From Bog-473 sp963745665 (lineage in GTDB: Bacteria > Actinomycetota > Acidimicrobiia > Acidimicrobiales > RAAP-2), in assembly GCA_963745665.1 (NCBI GenBank), contig CAVUYE010000002.1, forward strand, positions 1,798,001-1,862,000: 64,000 bases of DNA, written 5' to 3'. A program made the position numbers and the translations under genes. The first letter of the stretch is position 1; each line of letters opens with the position of its first letter. The notes beneath the pieces were generated by a model that searched no databases, had not been told where the DNA came from, and saw nothing but the letters and a program-made list of their open reading frames with translations. This document shows positions 43,068 to 52,210 of the stretch, in pieces.

Positions 43068-45931
43068 GTGAGCGAGCAGCGCAACGACGAGCGATCCGAG
43101 GCACTCGAGCCATTCGAGGATTTCGTGCGACGTCATGTCGGCCCTTCCGACGAGGAGCAGGAGGGGATGCTCAAGGTCCTCGGCTACGACACGCTCGACG
43201 CGCTGATCGATGCGGCGGTTCCGGGCAGCGTGCGCAGCCTCGCAACGCTCCATCTCCCTCCGGCCGTCTCGGAGCAGCAGGTGCTCGACGAGCTGCGCCG
43301 GCTTGCCGCCGTCAATACAGTCGCCGAGCCCATGATCGGTCTCGGCTACTCCGGCACCGTCACTCCTGGCGTCATCCGGCGCAATGTGCTCGAGAGCCCG
43401 GCGTGGTACACGGCGTACACCCCGTACCAGCCCGAGATCAGCCAAGGTCGGTTGGAAGCCCTCCTCAACTTCCAGACCATGGTGAGCGACCTCACCGGTC
43501 TCGACACGGCGAACGCCTCTCTGCTTGATGAGAGCACCGCCGTGGCTGAGGCCGTGACCCTGATGCGTCGCCGGGCCACGAACGAATCGAATCGGGTGAT
43601 CGTCGACGCCGACTGTCTGCCGCAGACCATCGCCGTGCTGGCGACGCGGCTCGAGCCGCTCGGGTTGAGCTTGGACGTGGTCGACCTCAGTGCGGGCGTG
43701 CCTGAGGGTGAGTACTTCGGCATGGTGCAGCAGTACCCGGGCTGCTCGGGAGCCATCCGCGATTTCGAGGCGTTGACCGTGGGGCGCATGCCCAGGGCGC
43801 CCTGGTCACGGTAGCGGCGGACCTCTTGGCGCTGACCATGCTCAAGCCCCCGGGGGAGTGGGGTGCGGACGTCGCCGTCGGCTCATCCCAAAGATTCGGC
43901 GTCCCGTTGTGGTACGGCGGTCCGCACGCGGCCTTCATGGCGGTGAAGGCTGGCCTGGAGCGTGACCTGCCGGGACGACTCGTCGGGCTTTCGATCGACG
44001 CCGAAGACCGCCCGGCCTATCGGCTCGCGTTGCAAACCCGCGAGCAGCACATACGCCGGGAGAAGGCCACCTCCAATATCTGCACCGCCCAGGTGCTGTT
44101 GGCCGTGGTCGCCTCCATGTATGCCGTGTACCACGGCGCCGAAGGCCTACGCGGCATCGCCCGGCGCGTGCACCGCCGAACCGTCGACCTGGCTGACGGA
44201 CTGCAGGCGTCCGGCTTCAGCCTCGTCCATCGCGAGTTCTTCGACACGGTGGTGGTCGAGACGCCCGGTCGGGCGCCGGCGATCGTCGAGGAGGCCCGTG
44301 CGCTTGGAGTCCTCCTGCGCCTCGTCGACGACGATCACGTCGGGATCTCTTGCGGCGAGACGACCACGGCCGCCCACTGCACCAAGGTGCTCGAGGCGTT
44401 CGCCGGGCAGGACGGCGCCGCGAGTTCGGGCACAGCGCTGCCGGAGGCACTCCTGCGCCGGGGCCCGATTCTGACGCACCCCGTCTTTGTCGAGCACCAC
44501 TCGGAAACGGCGATGCTCCGCTACCTGCGCCGGCTCTCCGATCGGGACTTCGCGCTCGACCGCGGCATGATCCCTTTGGGATCGTGCACAATGAAATTGA
44601 ACGCGACGACGGAGATGGAGCCCGTCGGCCTGCCGGGGTTCGCGGACATCCATCCGTTCGCGCCGCTCGAGAGCACGCCGGGCTACCTGTCGCTGATCGA
44701 CGAACTCGAAGAGTGGCTCGCCCGGGTCACGGGCTACGCCAAGGTCTCCGTTCAGCCCAACGCAGGCAGTCAGGGGGAGCTGGCCGGTCTGCTGGCCATC
44801 GCGGCGTACCACCGCTCACGGGGCGAGGAGCAGCGGAAGGTCTGCCTCATCCCCTCGAGTGCGCACGGGACGAACGCAGCCTCGGCGGTCATGGCCGGCA
44901 TGCGCGTCGTGGTGGTTGGGGCACTCGGTGACGGCACGGTCGACCTCGAGGACCTGCGTCGCAAATGCGAGGAGCACGGCAAGGACCTGGCGGCCATCAT
45001 GGTGACGTATCCCTCCACGCACGGGGTCTACGAAGAAGGCATCACTGACATGTGCGCGGTGGTGCACGAGCACGGTGGCCAGGTGTACATCGACGGGGCG
45101 AACCTGAATGCGCTCCTCGGCCTGGCGGAGCCTGGGCGGTTCGGCGGTGACGTCTCGCACCTGAACCTGCACAAGACGTTCTGCATTCCCCACGGCGGCG
45201 GGGGACCAGGGGTAGGGCCGGTGGCGGTGGCCGAGCACTTGGCGCCCTTCCTCCCGTCGCACCCGCTGCACCCGCGCCCTGCTCAGCGCGACGGGATCGG
45301 CCCGGTCAGTGCGGCACCGTTCGGCAGTGCGGGGATCCTCTCCATCAGCTGGGCCTACATCCGGATGCTGTCCGGGGAGGGCCTGGCCCATGCCACCAAG
45401 TCGGCCGTCCTGGCGGCCAACTACGTTGCGGCGCGCCTGGCGTCCTCCTTTCCGATCCTCTACACGGGGAAGCATGCCCTGGTGGCACACGAGTGCATTC
45501 TCGATCTGCGTGGCCTGACCAAGTCGACCGGCGTGACGGTCGACGACGTGGCCAAGCGCCTCATCGACTACGGCTTCCACGCGCCGACCGTGAGCTTTCC
45601 GGTGGCGGGGACCCTCATGGTCGAGCCGACCGAGAGCGAGGACCTCGCCGAACTCGACCGTTTCTGCGACGCCATGATCGCCATTCGGGCCGAGATCGAC
45701 GAGGTGGCCTCGGGTCGCTGGGCGGTGGGGGACAGCCCGCTGCGCGGGGCGCCGCACACGGCAGCCTCACTGGTGTCGGCCTGGGAGCGGGCGTACGACC
45801 GTCAGACGGCCGTCTACCCAGCAGGGCAGACGGCGGCCAAGTACTGGCCTCCGGTGGCCCGGATCAACCAGGCCTACGGGGACCGGAACCTCGTGTGCAC
45901 GTGCCCACCGCCGGAGGCCTTCGAGGAATAG
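43068..45931 (+). CDS. gcvP: glycine dehydrogenase (decarboxylating), one frameshift
   Basis: PLP enzyme of glycine cleavage; decarboxylates glycine and passes methylamine to GcvH. N-terminus FVRRHVGPSDEEQEGMLKVL, NPYQ-like segment WYTAYTPYQPEISQGRLEAL, and the PLP-lysine segment HLNLHKTFCIPHGGGGPG near residue 700. Single chain of about 954 residues, normal for the fused P protein. The frame breaks near 43785: the first frame ends at 43814 and the second carries on as GALVTVAADLLALTMLKPP, so one base is gained or lost at GCATGCCCAGG. GTG start after the glycine riboswitch. Confidence 0.93.
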
Positions 45932-45951
45932 GCGTCGCCGGGGCTTGTCAC

Positions 45952-45969
45952 CGCCGCAGAACCGCGGCG
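45952..45969. terminator. possible bidirectional terminator between gcvP and crcB
   Basis: CGCCGC-AGAACC-GCGGCG forms a 6 bp hairpin in the 38 bp between two convergent genes. There is no clear T-tract, so this is tentative. Confidence 0.4.
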
Positions 45970-46362
45970 TCAGGTAGCGGCCATAAGGCCGATGCCGGCC
46001 GCTGCCGCAGCCAGGCACACAGCCAGCCCGCCCAGCGTGTAGATCACGGCCGTGGTGCGATGGCCCGTGTGGAGGAGGTGGATCGTTTCCCAACTCGCGG
46101 TGGACCAGGTCGTGTAGCCACCGCACAGTCCCACCCCGATGACGGCGAGCAGGTGGGACCCGAGCCCGTGGTACAGGGACAGTCCGGTCAGGATGCCGAG
46201 GAGCAGGGATCCCGAGGCGTTGACCAGAAACGTCCCGAGGGGCAGGGGGTCGGCACGACGCACTCCGACATGGTGGATGAGCAGCGCACGGAGGACGGCG
46301 CCCGCCCCGCCCGCCAGCGCCACGACGAGGGCGAGGCCAAGAGTGGGGGAGGAGGCGCTCAC
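45970..46362 (-). CDS. crcB: fluoride channel Fluc/CrcB, second subunit
   Basis: Small four-helix membrane protein that exports fluoride. Hallmarks GGAGAVLRALL near the N-terminus, GTFLVNASGSLLLGIL and GVGLCGGYTTWSTASWE with the conserved Asn, Thr and Ser-Thr pore residues. 130 aa. GTG start overlaps the stop of the other crcB in GTGA. Two dissimilar crcB genes in tandem imply a heterodimeric channel, as in many Gram-positives. Confidence 0.92.
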   Translation of the reverse strand: MSASSPTLGLALVVALAGGAGAVLRALLIHHVGVRRADPLPLGTFLVNASGSLLLGILTGLSLYHGLGSHLLAVIGVGLCGGYTTWSTASWETIHLLHTGHRTTAVIYTLGGLAVCLAAAAAGIGLMAAT

Positions 46363-46835
46363 ACCGGCACGATCCTGCGGCCGAGCGCATTGCCCGCAAC
46401 GACGAGAGCCAGCCCACCGATGACCGTGGCCGCGAGATACGCCAGGAACGTGACCAGGTCGCCGTCCTTGGCCAGCAACGTGGCTTCGACGGCCAGCGTG
46501 GAGTAGGTCGTCCACCCGCCGAGGACACCGACCACGAGGAGTGGACGTGCCCATGGAGCGTCCGGCGTGATGTGGTCGGTGAGCGGGACGAGAAGCCCGA
46601 TCGCCAGCGAGCCCGACAGGTTGATCACCAGGGTCACCCATGGAAGGTGGCCCTGCGCAATCGGATGGTGGGCGTCGAGCAGGTAGCGCGCGACGGTCCC
46701 GAGCGCACCGCCGACGAAGATGGCCAGCAGCACACTGAACGAAAGGCCGAGACTCGGCACGGATGGCTGGTCGAGGGCAGCGCCGGCGGGCGCTCTCGGT
46801 TCGTCCGCCTGCGGTTGCCGCTGATCGTCGTCCAT
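46359..46835 (-). CDS. crcB: fluoride channel Fluc/CrcB, first subunit
   Basis: Paralogue of the downstream gene with a 30-residue hydrophilic N-terminal extension. Motifs GGALGTVARYLL, VTLVINLSGSLAIGLL and GVLGGWTTYSTLAVE are present and there are four membrane segments. 158 aa, ATG start. It is the first gene behind the fluoride riboswitch. Confidence 0.93.
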   Translation of the reverse strand: MDDDQRQPQADEPRAPAGAALDQPSVPSLGLSFSVLLAIFVGGALGTVARYLLDAHHPIAQGHLPWVTLVINLSGSLAIGLLVPLTDHITPDAPWARPLLVVGVLGGWTTYSTLAVEATLLAKDGDLVTFLAYLAATVIGGLALVVAGNALGRRIVPV

Positions 46836-46857
46836 GGCCGAGCCTCCAGTGCCGCCG

Positions 46858-46929
46858 CTCAGGAGCCATCAGCCATGTCGGTGTCGGCGGTTCGGGGTGA
46901 TGCCCCCCGGCGGGACCCATCGCCGGACG
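46858..46929 (-). promoter_or_regulatory. fluoride riboswitch (crcB motif)
   Basis: Read on the minus strand: GGCGATGGGTCCCGCC, then CGAACCGCC, then GGCTGATGGCTCCT, in the order and spacing of the crcB-motif RNA. It ends about 22 bp before the first crcB ATG. Fluoride binding would switch on the channel pair. Confidence 0.88.
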
Positions 46930-46977
46930 TCGGAGTCAGATGGTAGTCACCGCTCCCGACGGCGGTGAGCATGCCCC

Positions 46978-47727
46978 TCAGTCGAGCCGCGGCCCCGGGG
47001 CACGCCGGAATTCGAAGGGTTCGCTCTGGCGGCCGGCGACGACGTACCAGCACTGACCGGTCGAGTCAGCATCGAGGATCCGCTGGAACGCCGCCACGAC
47101 GTCGGCCACGTCGATGATGGGGAACCCCATGTCGAGCAGCGTCTGTTCGGAACCCTTGATGATGTTGGTGTACGCGAAGGACGGGCACAACGCGTGGACG
47201 CGGATCCCGTCGGGCTCGTAGACCTGGCCCAACGAACGCGCCAGTCCCACGACGGCGTGCTTGTTGGCCGCGTAGATCGGGTCGAACGGTGTGGCGACGA
47301 GGCCGGCCATGGACGCCGTGGCGACGAGGGTGCCACCACCACTCGCCATGATGGCGGGCCGCGCGGCGGCCATCCCGTAGACGACACCGTCGAGATTGAT
47401 CGCCATCGAACGCCGGTAGGCCTCCGGATCGAAATCGTCGCCCATGCCGCACCAGGAGGTCACTCCGGCGTTGAGGTGGGCGATGTGGAGTCCACCGAAC
47501 GCCTCGACCGCCCGTGCCACCGCAGCCGAGTTCGCGGCAGGATCCGTGACGTCCGTGCGGATGAAGCGGCCATGAATCTCATCGGCGACCGCCTGACCGC
47601 GGGCCACGTCGATGTCGGCGATCACGACATGGGCGCCACGCCCGGCCAGATGCCGGGCTACTCCCTCTCCGATGCCGTTGCTCCCACCCGTGATGAGGGC
47701 GACCTTGCCGTTGACGTCAAATGCCAT
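46978..47727 (-). CDS. short-chain dehydrogenase/reductase
   Basis: Classical SDR of 249 residues. Cofactor loop ALITGGSNGIGEGVARHL, Asp after beta-2 (VVIADID) pointing to NAD(H), HLNAGV in place of NNAG, Ser in LVATASMAGL, and the catalytic YAANK. The C-terminus is longer and atypical (QCWYVVAGRQSEPFEF). Substrate unknown. Lies between the helicase gene and the riboswitch-crcB unit on the same strand, about 50 bp upstream of the riboswitch. Confidence 0.88.
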   Translation of the reverse strand: MAFDVNGKVALITGGSNGIGEGVARHLAGRGAHVVIADIDVARGQAVADEIHGRFIRTDVTDPAANSAAVARAVEAFGGLHIAHLNAGVTSWCGMGDDFDPEAYRRSMAINLDGVVYGMAAARPAIMASGGGTLVATASMAGLVATPFDPIYAANKHAVVGLARSLGQVYEPDGIRVHALCPSFAYTNIIKGSEQTLLDMGFPIIDVADVVAAFQRILDADSTGQCWYVVAGRQSEPFEFRRAPGPRLD

Positions 47728-47753
47728 GTTGCCGATGGTAGGGGAACCTGGGT

Positions 47754-49781
47754 TCAGCCGAGGAGGGGGAGCGGCAGGGGCTGGGCGTGCACCACGCTGA
47801 GGTGTTGGATCGGACGCGTCATGGCGACGTAGAGCAGCCGCAGGCCTCGGGTGTCCTCTCCGGCGATCGCGGCCGGTTCGACCACGACCACGGCATCGAA
47901 CTCGAGACCCTTGGCGGCCGGGGCTGGGACGATGGTGACGGGGCGGGTCATGGCGTCACGCTCGAGGACGCCCACTTGGGTGTTTCGCCGGGCGACCCGG
48001 GTCACCTCGGGGACGAGATCCTCCGGCACCACGATCGCCACCAGCGCATGCTGCGCAGCCAGCGTCGATGCCTCCTCGAGCGCCGCCACCGCCAACTCGT
48101 TCTCGCGCACGAGCCGGATGGTCGGATCGGTGCGACCTGAGCGGATGGACGAGGTGGGCCGGATTCCGGGAGCGGCGACGGCGAGCAGTCGCGACGCGAA
48201 GTCCAGTACCCGGCCCGGCGCCCGGTAGCCCAGCGTCAATTCGTCGTGGTGGTACGGGGCGGCGTCGGGCAGGTGACTCCTGACCTCGGTCCAGTCCCCG
48301 TAGGTCCAGGGTCCCGTAGCCTGGGCCAGGTCACCCAATACCGTGACGGACCCCGATGGGGCGCGTCGCGCGATCATGCGGAACTGCATTGGCGTCAGAT
48401 CCTGGGCCTCGTCCACCACGATGTGGCCGTAGGAGCGGTTGCGGCCTCCGGTGAGGAATGCGGCTTCGTCGAGGAGCGCCAGGTCGTCCCCGCTCCAGGC
48501 CGTCGAGGAGACGGTGGAGGCACGGCTCCGCAGGAGCAGCTGCCATTCAGTCGCGGAGAACAAGCCGGACGAGTGGCGTTCGAGCTGTTCACGGGACGAG
48601 AGGAGGTCGCGTACCAAGGTGGTGGGGGAGACCGAGGGCCAGAGCGTGTCCAGCAGGGATCCGAACTCTTCGGACGACGTGAGCTCGCCCTCGAACCACG
48701 CCTCGTCGGCACCGAGACGGCCCGACGAGCGGAACGCAGCTCGGGCCTCGCTCACCAGACGCGACCGCAACGCCAGCCGACCGGATTTGTACGGGCCGGG
48801 TCGAGCGACGATGGAGGCCACGAGATCATTGATCCGCTCATGACTCAGGGTCGCCCTGGCAAAGCGCACTCGAAGGCTGACGTCTTCGGGCAACGGCCGG
48901 CGCCTGCCCTCGAGCGCCCGACGAAGGAGCTCGCCCATGCGGGCGTCTCCCTTGATCCGGCGAACCGCCATCGGTTCGATGGCACGTACCTTTGCTTTGG
49001 GGGCGATATCGGCGATGGTCGTCTGGACAACTGCCTCCTCGCCCAACGAGGGCAAGACTTGCGCGATGTACCGCAGAAAGGCTCGGCTGGGGCCGAGCAC
49101 GAGGACGCCTTCACGGCTCAGCTCCGGATGGTTGTAGAGGAGGAAGGCGGCACGATGCAGTCCGACGGCCGTCTTGCCCGTGCCCGGTCCACCCTGGACG
49201 GTGAGGAGCTGGCCGAGCGGGGCGCGGATGATCTCGTCCTGCTCGGCTTGGATGGTGGCGACGATGTCGAGCATCTCGCCCGTTCGAGCCCTTTCGAGCT
49301 CGGCCAGGAGGGCGTCGCCGCCCCGTAGCCGGGTGGTGGCCGCTTCCCCACCGGGACCACCGAAGAGGTCATCGGCCACCGCGACGACGGAGCCTCGGTC
49401 GACCATGATCTGGCGTCGGCGGGCGAGGCCCAGAGACTCCTTGGCGCTCGCCCGATAGAAGGGGACCGCCACCGGTGCCCGCCAGTCGACGACGACCGGA
49501 TCCGAACGGCTGTCCTCGACGTGACGGCGACCGATGCGCCAGGTGGGTCCCTGTTCCTCGTCGATGCGCCCAAAGAGCAGGGGTCGTGGGCTGTCTGCGA
49601 GCAACGACACTCGTCGCGAAAGCGCAGCCACGTAGTCCAGGTCGGGGTTCCCCGCTGCGATCAGGTCCTGCAGGAGCTTCTCGGCGCGCCGCCGCATGGC
49701 GGCCAAGGAGGAGAGCGCATGGTCCAGCGCAACCTGTTCGACGGCCACCTCGGAATCGGATGGGGGAGTGGACACACTCAT
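47754..49781 (-). CDS. HelD/HelR-like superfamily 1 helicase
   Basis: 675 residues. The N-terminal coiled region (VALDHALSSLAAMRRRAEKL) and FGRIDEEQGPTWRIGRRHVE followed by VVDWRAPVAVPFY are characteristic of HelD-type RNA polymerase recycling factors rather than UvrD. Walker A VQGGPGTGKTAVGLHRAAFL is near residue 200, Walker B HIVVDEAQDLTPMQ near 465, and the C-terminal motif GLRLLYVAMTRPIQHL. Actinobacterial relatives displace stalled or rifamycin-bound polymerase. ATG 49781 is preferred; an in-frame ATG at 49826 adds 15 residues. The leader contains a strong palindrome. Confidence 0.88.
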   Translation of the reverse strand: MSVSTPPSDSEVAVEQVALDHALSSLAAMRRRAEKLLQDLIAAGNPDLDYVAALSRRVSLLADSPRPLLFGRIDEEQGPTWRIGRRHVEDSRSDPVVVDWRAPVAVPFYRASAKESLGLARRRQIMVDRGSVVAVADDLFGGPGGEAATTRLRGGDALLAELERARTGEMLDIVATIQAEQDEIIRAPLGQLLTVQGGPGTGKTAVGLHRAAFLLYNHPELSREGVLVLGPSRAFLRYIAQVLPSLGEEAVVQTTIADIAPKAKVRAIEPMAVRRIKGDARMGELLRRALEGRRRPLPEDVSLRVRFARATLSHERINDLVASIVARPGPYKSGRLALRSRLVSEARAAFRSSGRLGADEAWFEGELTSSEEFGSLLDTLWPSVSPTTLVRDLLSSREQLERHSSGLFSATEWQLLLRSRASTVSSTAWSGDDLALLDEAAFLTGGRNRSYGHIVVDEAQDLTPMQFRMIARRAPSGSVTVLGDLAQATGPWTYGDWTEVRSHLPDAAPYHHDELTLGYRAPGRVLDFASRLLAVAAPGIRPTSSIRSGRTDPTIRLVRENELAVAALEEASTLAAQHALVAIVVPEDLVPEVTRVARRNTQVGVLERDAMTRPVTIVPAPAAKGLEFDAVVVVEPAAIAGEDTRGLRLLYVAMTRPIQHLSVVHAQPLPLPLLG

Positions 49782-49805
49782 CTCGGCCCAAACACCGTCG
49801 AAACA

Positions 49806-49849
49806 CGCGCAAAAGCGCCCGCGCAAAAGTCCCCGGACATTCCGGGGAC
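49806..49849. promoter_or_regulatory. palindrome and direct repeat upstream of the helD-like gene
   Basis: GTCCCCGGA-CAT-TCCGGGGAC is a perfect 9 bp inverted repeat at 49829-49849. The 10-mer CGCGCAAAAG occurs twice, at 49806 and 49820. Both lie 25-68 bp before the preferred ATG, a good place for an operator or attenuator of the helicase gene. No identity with a known element is claimed. Confidence 0.55.
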
Positions 49850-50479
49850 ACTACTTCATTTACACCTCAGGAACAAGCCCTTCAGCTGGTATTTCGCCTT
49901 CTCGTCCGCCGGCACCTTGAACCTTTAACCGAGGGGACTTACTGCCGGTCACTTTAAACAATTCCCACCACCAAATCAAGCCCTTTTTGCAACGCCGCAG
50001 ATAGGGAAGCGGGGTCGTCTCAGGGCGACCCGACATCGATTCGGTCGCCAGGAGCGCGTCTCCGCTCGAACGGCCGCTACGGATCCCCGGACGAGGGTGC
50101 ATTCCCGACCCCGTCCCTCAGAGCCCGCCAGAGGCCCTGAATATCCGACCCGGGCACCAGGGCCCACGAATCTGCCTGCGTTCGAGCCGATGTCCAAAGC
50201 AAGATGCGTCGCTTCCGTGTGCGTCAGCTTTTATGCAGCTCGGCCGTCCCAGGATCCTCGGCAAAACCAGCGTCGACGCCGGCGCGGTTCGCCGATCCGG
50301 CCGACCTCTTCGCCGTGGCGTCCCGCAGTGCCGGAGGAGGGCCTCGGCACCCGTCCGGCGGCCCAACCCTCGTCGGATTCGAATATAACTTAACATAATG
50401 AACATTATCGGCGGTACCCCAGGAACAGGGGGGAGGGGCCTGACCCTGTGACCTGGGGCGATGGAACGGGCCCTGTCGC
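49850..50479. other. intergenic region with locally low GC
   Basis: About 630 bp between the helicase gene and the VOC gene, both on the minus strand. Parts (49850-50000 and 50375-50410) are much richer in A/T than the rest of the window. Short open frames exist on both strands but none has a recognisable product or ribosome site. It must hold the helicase promoter and may be the trace of an old insertion. Confidence 0.6.
50395..50408. promoter_or_regulatory. AT-rich palindrome, candidate operator
   Basis: ATAATG-AA-CATTAT is a 14 bp palindrome in an AT-rich stretch (AATATAACTTAACATAATG upstream on the plus strand). Its size resembles small regulator sites. No adjacent regulator gene is visible. 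Confidence 0.4.
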
Positions 50480-50941
50480 TCAGCTCCCGGGCGGTTCGGG
50501 CTCGAAGAGAAACTGCATCATGTCCCGCATGGACGCGTCGACCAGCTCGATGCGGATACCGAGCTCGTTGTCCCGGTGGTACGCGAAGGACGCCGGCGCC
50601 ACGCTGCCGGCACGGCCACACAGCTGGAGCGGACAGCCGGCTGTGTTGAACGCGGCGCTGCGGTCGACCAGCGAGTCGTCCCAGAAGCCGATGTGATGGA
50701 GATTGCTGGCGTCGTTGCGGACCCAGACGGATCCCGGGACTTCCAAGATGAGCTCCAGGCAAGGGGTCCCGGTTGAATACCTCATCGTCGTGGGCAGCAC
50801 CATGTCGTTGCCGTCCTCGTCCCGGTACTCGGTCGCATCGAGGTGCATGACCGGTCCCCAGGTGATCCCGAGGAGATCGGCCAGCCGCGCACTGGCTGCA
50901 TCCATGTCCGTGACGACGATGCCGACGTGGTAGTGGTTCAT
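50480..50941 (-). CDS. VOC (glyoxalase/dioxygenase-fold) family protein
   Basis: 153 residues. HYHVGIVVTDMDAASARLAD at the N-terminus and LHHIGFWDDSLVDRSAAF mid-protein show the paired beta-alpha-beta-beta-beta modules with metal-ligand His residues in each; GIRIELVDASMRDMM closes the fold with Glu. Enzyme type unknown. Last gene of the five-gene minus-strand operon, three bases after the sulfatase-like gene. Confidence 0.85.
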   Translation of the reverse strand: MNHYHVGIVVTDMDAASARLADLLGITWGPVMHLDATEYRDEDGNDMVLPTTMRYSTGTPCLELILEVPGSVWVRNDASNLHHIGFWDDSLVDRSAAFNTAGCPLQLCGRAGSVAPASFAYHRDNELGIRIELVDASMRDMMQFLFEPEPPGS

Positions 50942-50944
50942 GAC

Positions 50945-52210
50945 TCAGTCTTCCTCCCAGCGGATGAGCTGATCGCGTAGCCATCCGTGCTCCCAGAAAC
51001 TGGTGCCCCCGCCGTGCTCCAGGAGATAACGGTGGGCGGTGGCCAGCACGGCACGCGCCCGGGGTGAGGTGGGGTCGGTCGCCACGACGGCCTCGGCCAG
51101 CCTGATCGCCAACGGTGCCTCGGACCGGGCCAGCGCGGCCTCCGCCCGGTCCAAGGTGGCCTCGGCCCCGGCGGCTTGGGCCAGCTCGGCCAGCGCAGGA
51201 CCGGCGCTGTCGGGGTAGAGCTCGGTCGTCGATTGCAACCTGAACCACCCGACGTAGCTCTCCCAGAGGGTACGCACGGCCCAGGAGACCTTGCCGTACC
51301 CTTGCCCGACGCGGAGTTCCGGTGGCAGCTCGATCTCCCCCATCAAAGTCCAGACATCGACGCCTGCGTTGAATCCTTCGAGCGCTTTTCGGTGCACGTA
51401 GTCCACGGCGTCGTGCAGGCGGGCCAGGCTGGCGTCGATGAGGTCTTCGCCAACTATCGGGTCCTGCCGACCCGTGATGAGAACCTCGGGTCGCAGTCCA
51501 CGTACCGTGCGCACACTTTCCAGATACGGCTCGACGAAGCGGTAGCGGTCCCCCCGCAGGGTGTGGAGGTTCGGGAAGTGCGGGAAGAGGGGCCCGAAGA
51601 GATTGCTGATGAGCGCCGTACGGCGCTCGGGCAGCCACACGATGGCGCTGTCGACCGTCTCCCCCACCGCTGCGTGGAGTTCCAGGCGCAAGCCGTCGAC
51701 CTCGAGCTCCAGCAGCTGGTCGAAGGTGAGGTCGGGCACCGGCTCGGCCTGGTGCATCGAGACGCCGGGATTCTCAGTGGCGATGCGACGCGCATCGGTA
51801 CCGAGCGTGTCGAACCAGATGCCGGCGGTGCGCATGCGCAGGGCGCGGATCCGGGCGTCGTCGGCCTGGCAGAGCTGATTGTTCTGTTGGGCGACGTACC
51901 GGGTGCCGTCCTCCTTGAAGAGATCGACCCCGCCGACGTGGTCAACGTGGGCCTGGGTGGTGATGATGTAGTGGGTGGGGCCGGGGCGGACGGCATCGAA
52001 GACCCGCTTGTGATGCGGCGCCTCGAAGCCCATGCCGGTGTTGACGATGATCCGCCCGCTGTCCGTCAGCAGCAGGTAGGCGGCGGTGCAGCCGCCCGAG
52101 CGATAGATGCCTTCGGCCACCGCATGCGCCGGGTCGTCGTACACGGGCTGCATGAGCTCCCGGCCCGGGCGGGTGTCGATGAGGTGGTCCACCTCGCCCT
52201 CGATGGGCAT
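50945..52210 (-). CDS. metallo-beta-lactamase-fold hydrolase, alkylsulfatase-like
   Basis: 421 residues. The zinc motif TQAHVDHVGG near residue 88 (THxHxDH-type with Gln in place of the first His), the following Glu/His region GETVDSAIVWLPERRTALIS, and a helical C-terminal part with RAEAALARSEAPLAIRLAEA resemble SdsA1/BDS1 alkylsulfatases with their dimerisation domain. The first metal ligand His appears replaced by Gln, so zinc binding may differ. ATG overlaps the sulfotransferase stop in ATGA. Hydrolysis of a sulfate ester is inferred from family and from the neighbouring sulfotransferase. Confidence 0.8.
   Translation of the reverse strand: MPIEGEVDHLIDTRPGRELMQPVYDDPAHAVAEGIYRSGGCTAAYLLLTDSGRIIVNTGMGFEAPHHKRVFDAVRPGPTHYIITTQAHVDHVGGVDLFKEDGTRYVAQQNNQLCQADDARIRALRMRTAGIWFDTLGTDARRIATENPGVSMHQAEPVPDLTFDQLLELEVDGLRLELHAAVGETVDSAIVWLPERRTALISNLFGPLFPHFPNLHTLRGDRYRFVEPYLESVRTVRGLRPEVLITGRQDPIVGEDLIDASLARLHDAVDYVHRKALEGFNAGVDVWTLMGEIELPPELRVGQGYGKVSWAVRTLWESYVGWFRLQSTTELYPDSAGPALAELAQAAGAEATLDRAEAALARSEAPLAIRLAEAVVATDPTSPRARAVLATAHRYLLEHGGGTSFWEHGWLRDQLIRWEED

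Noticed and set aside
50097..50393. Plus-strand 98-codon open frame in the AT-rich gap
   Set aside because: Low-complexity Arg/Pro/Ser composition, no ribosome site, no family resemblance.
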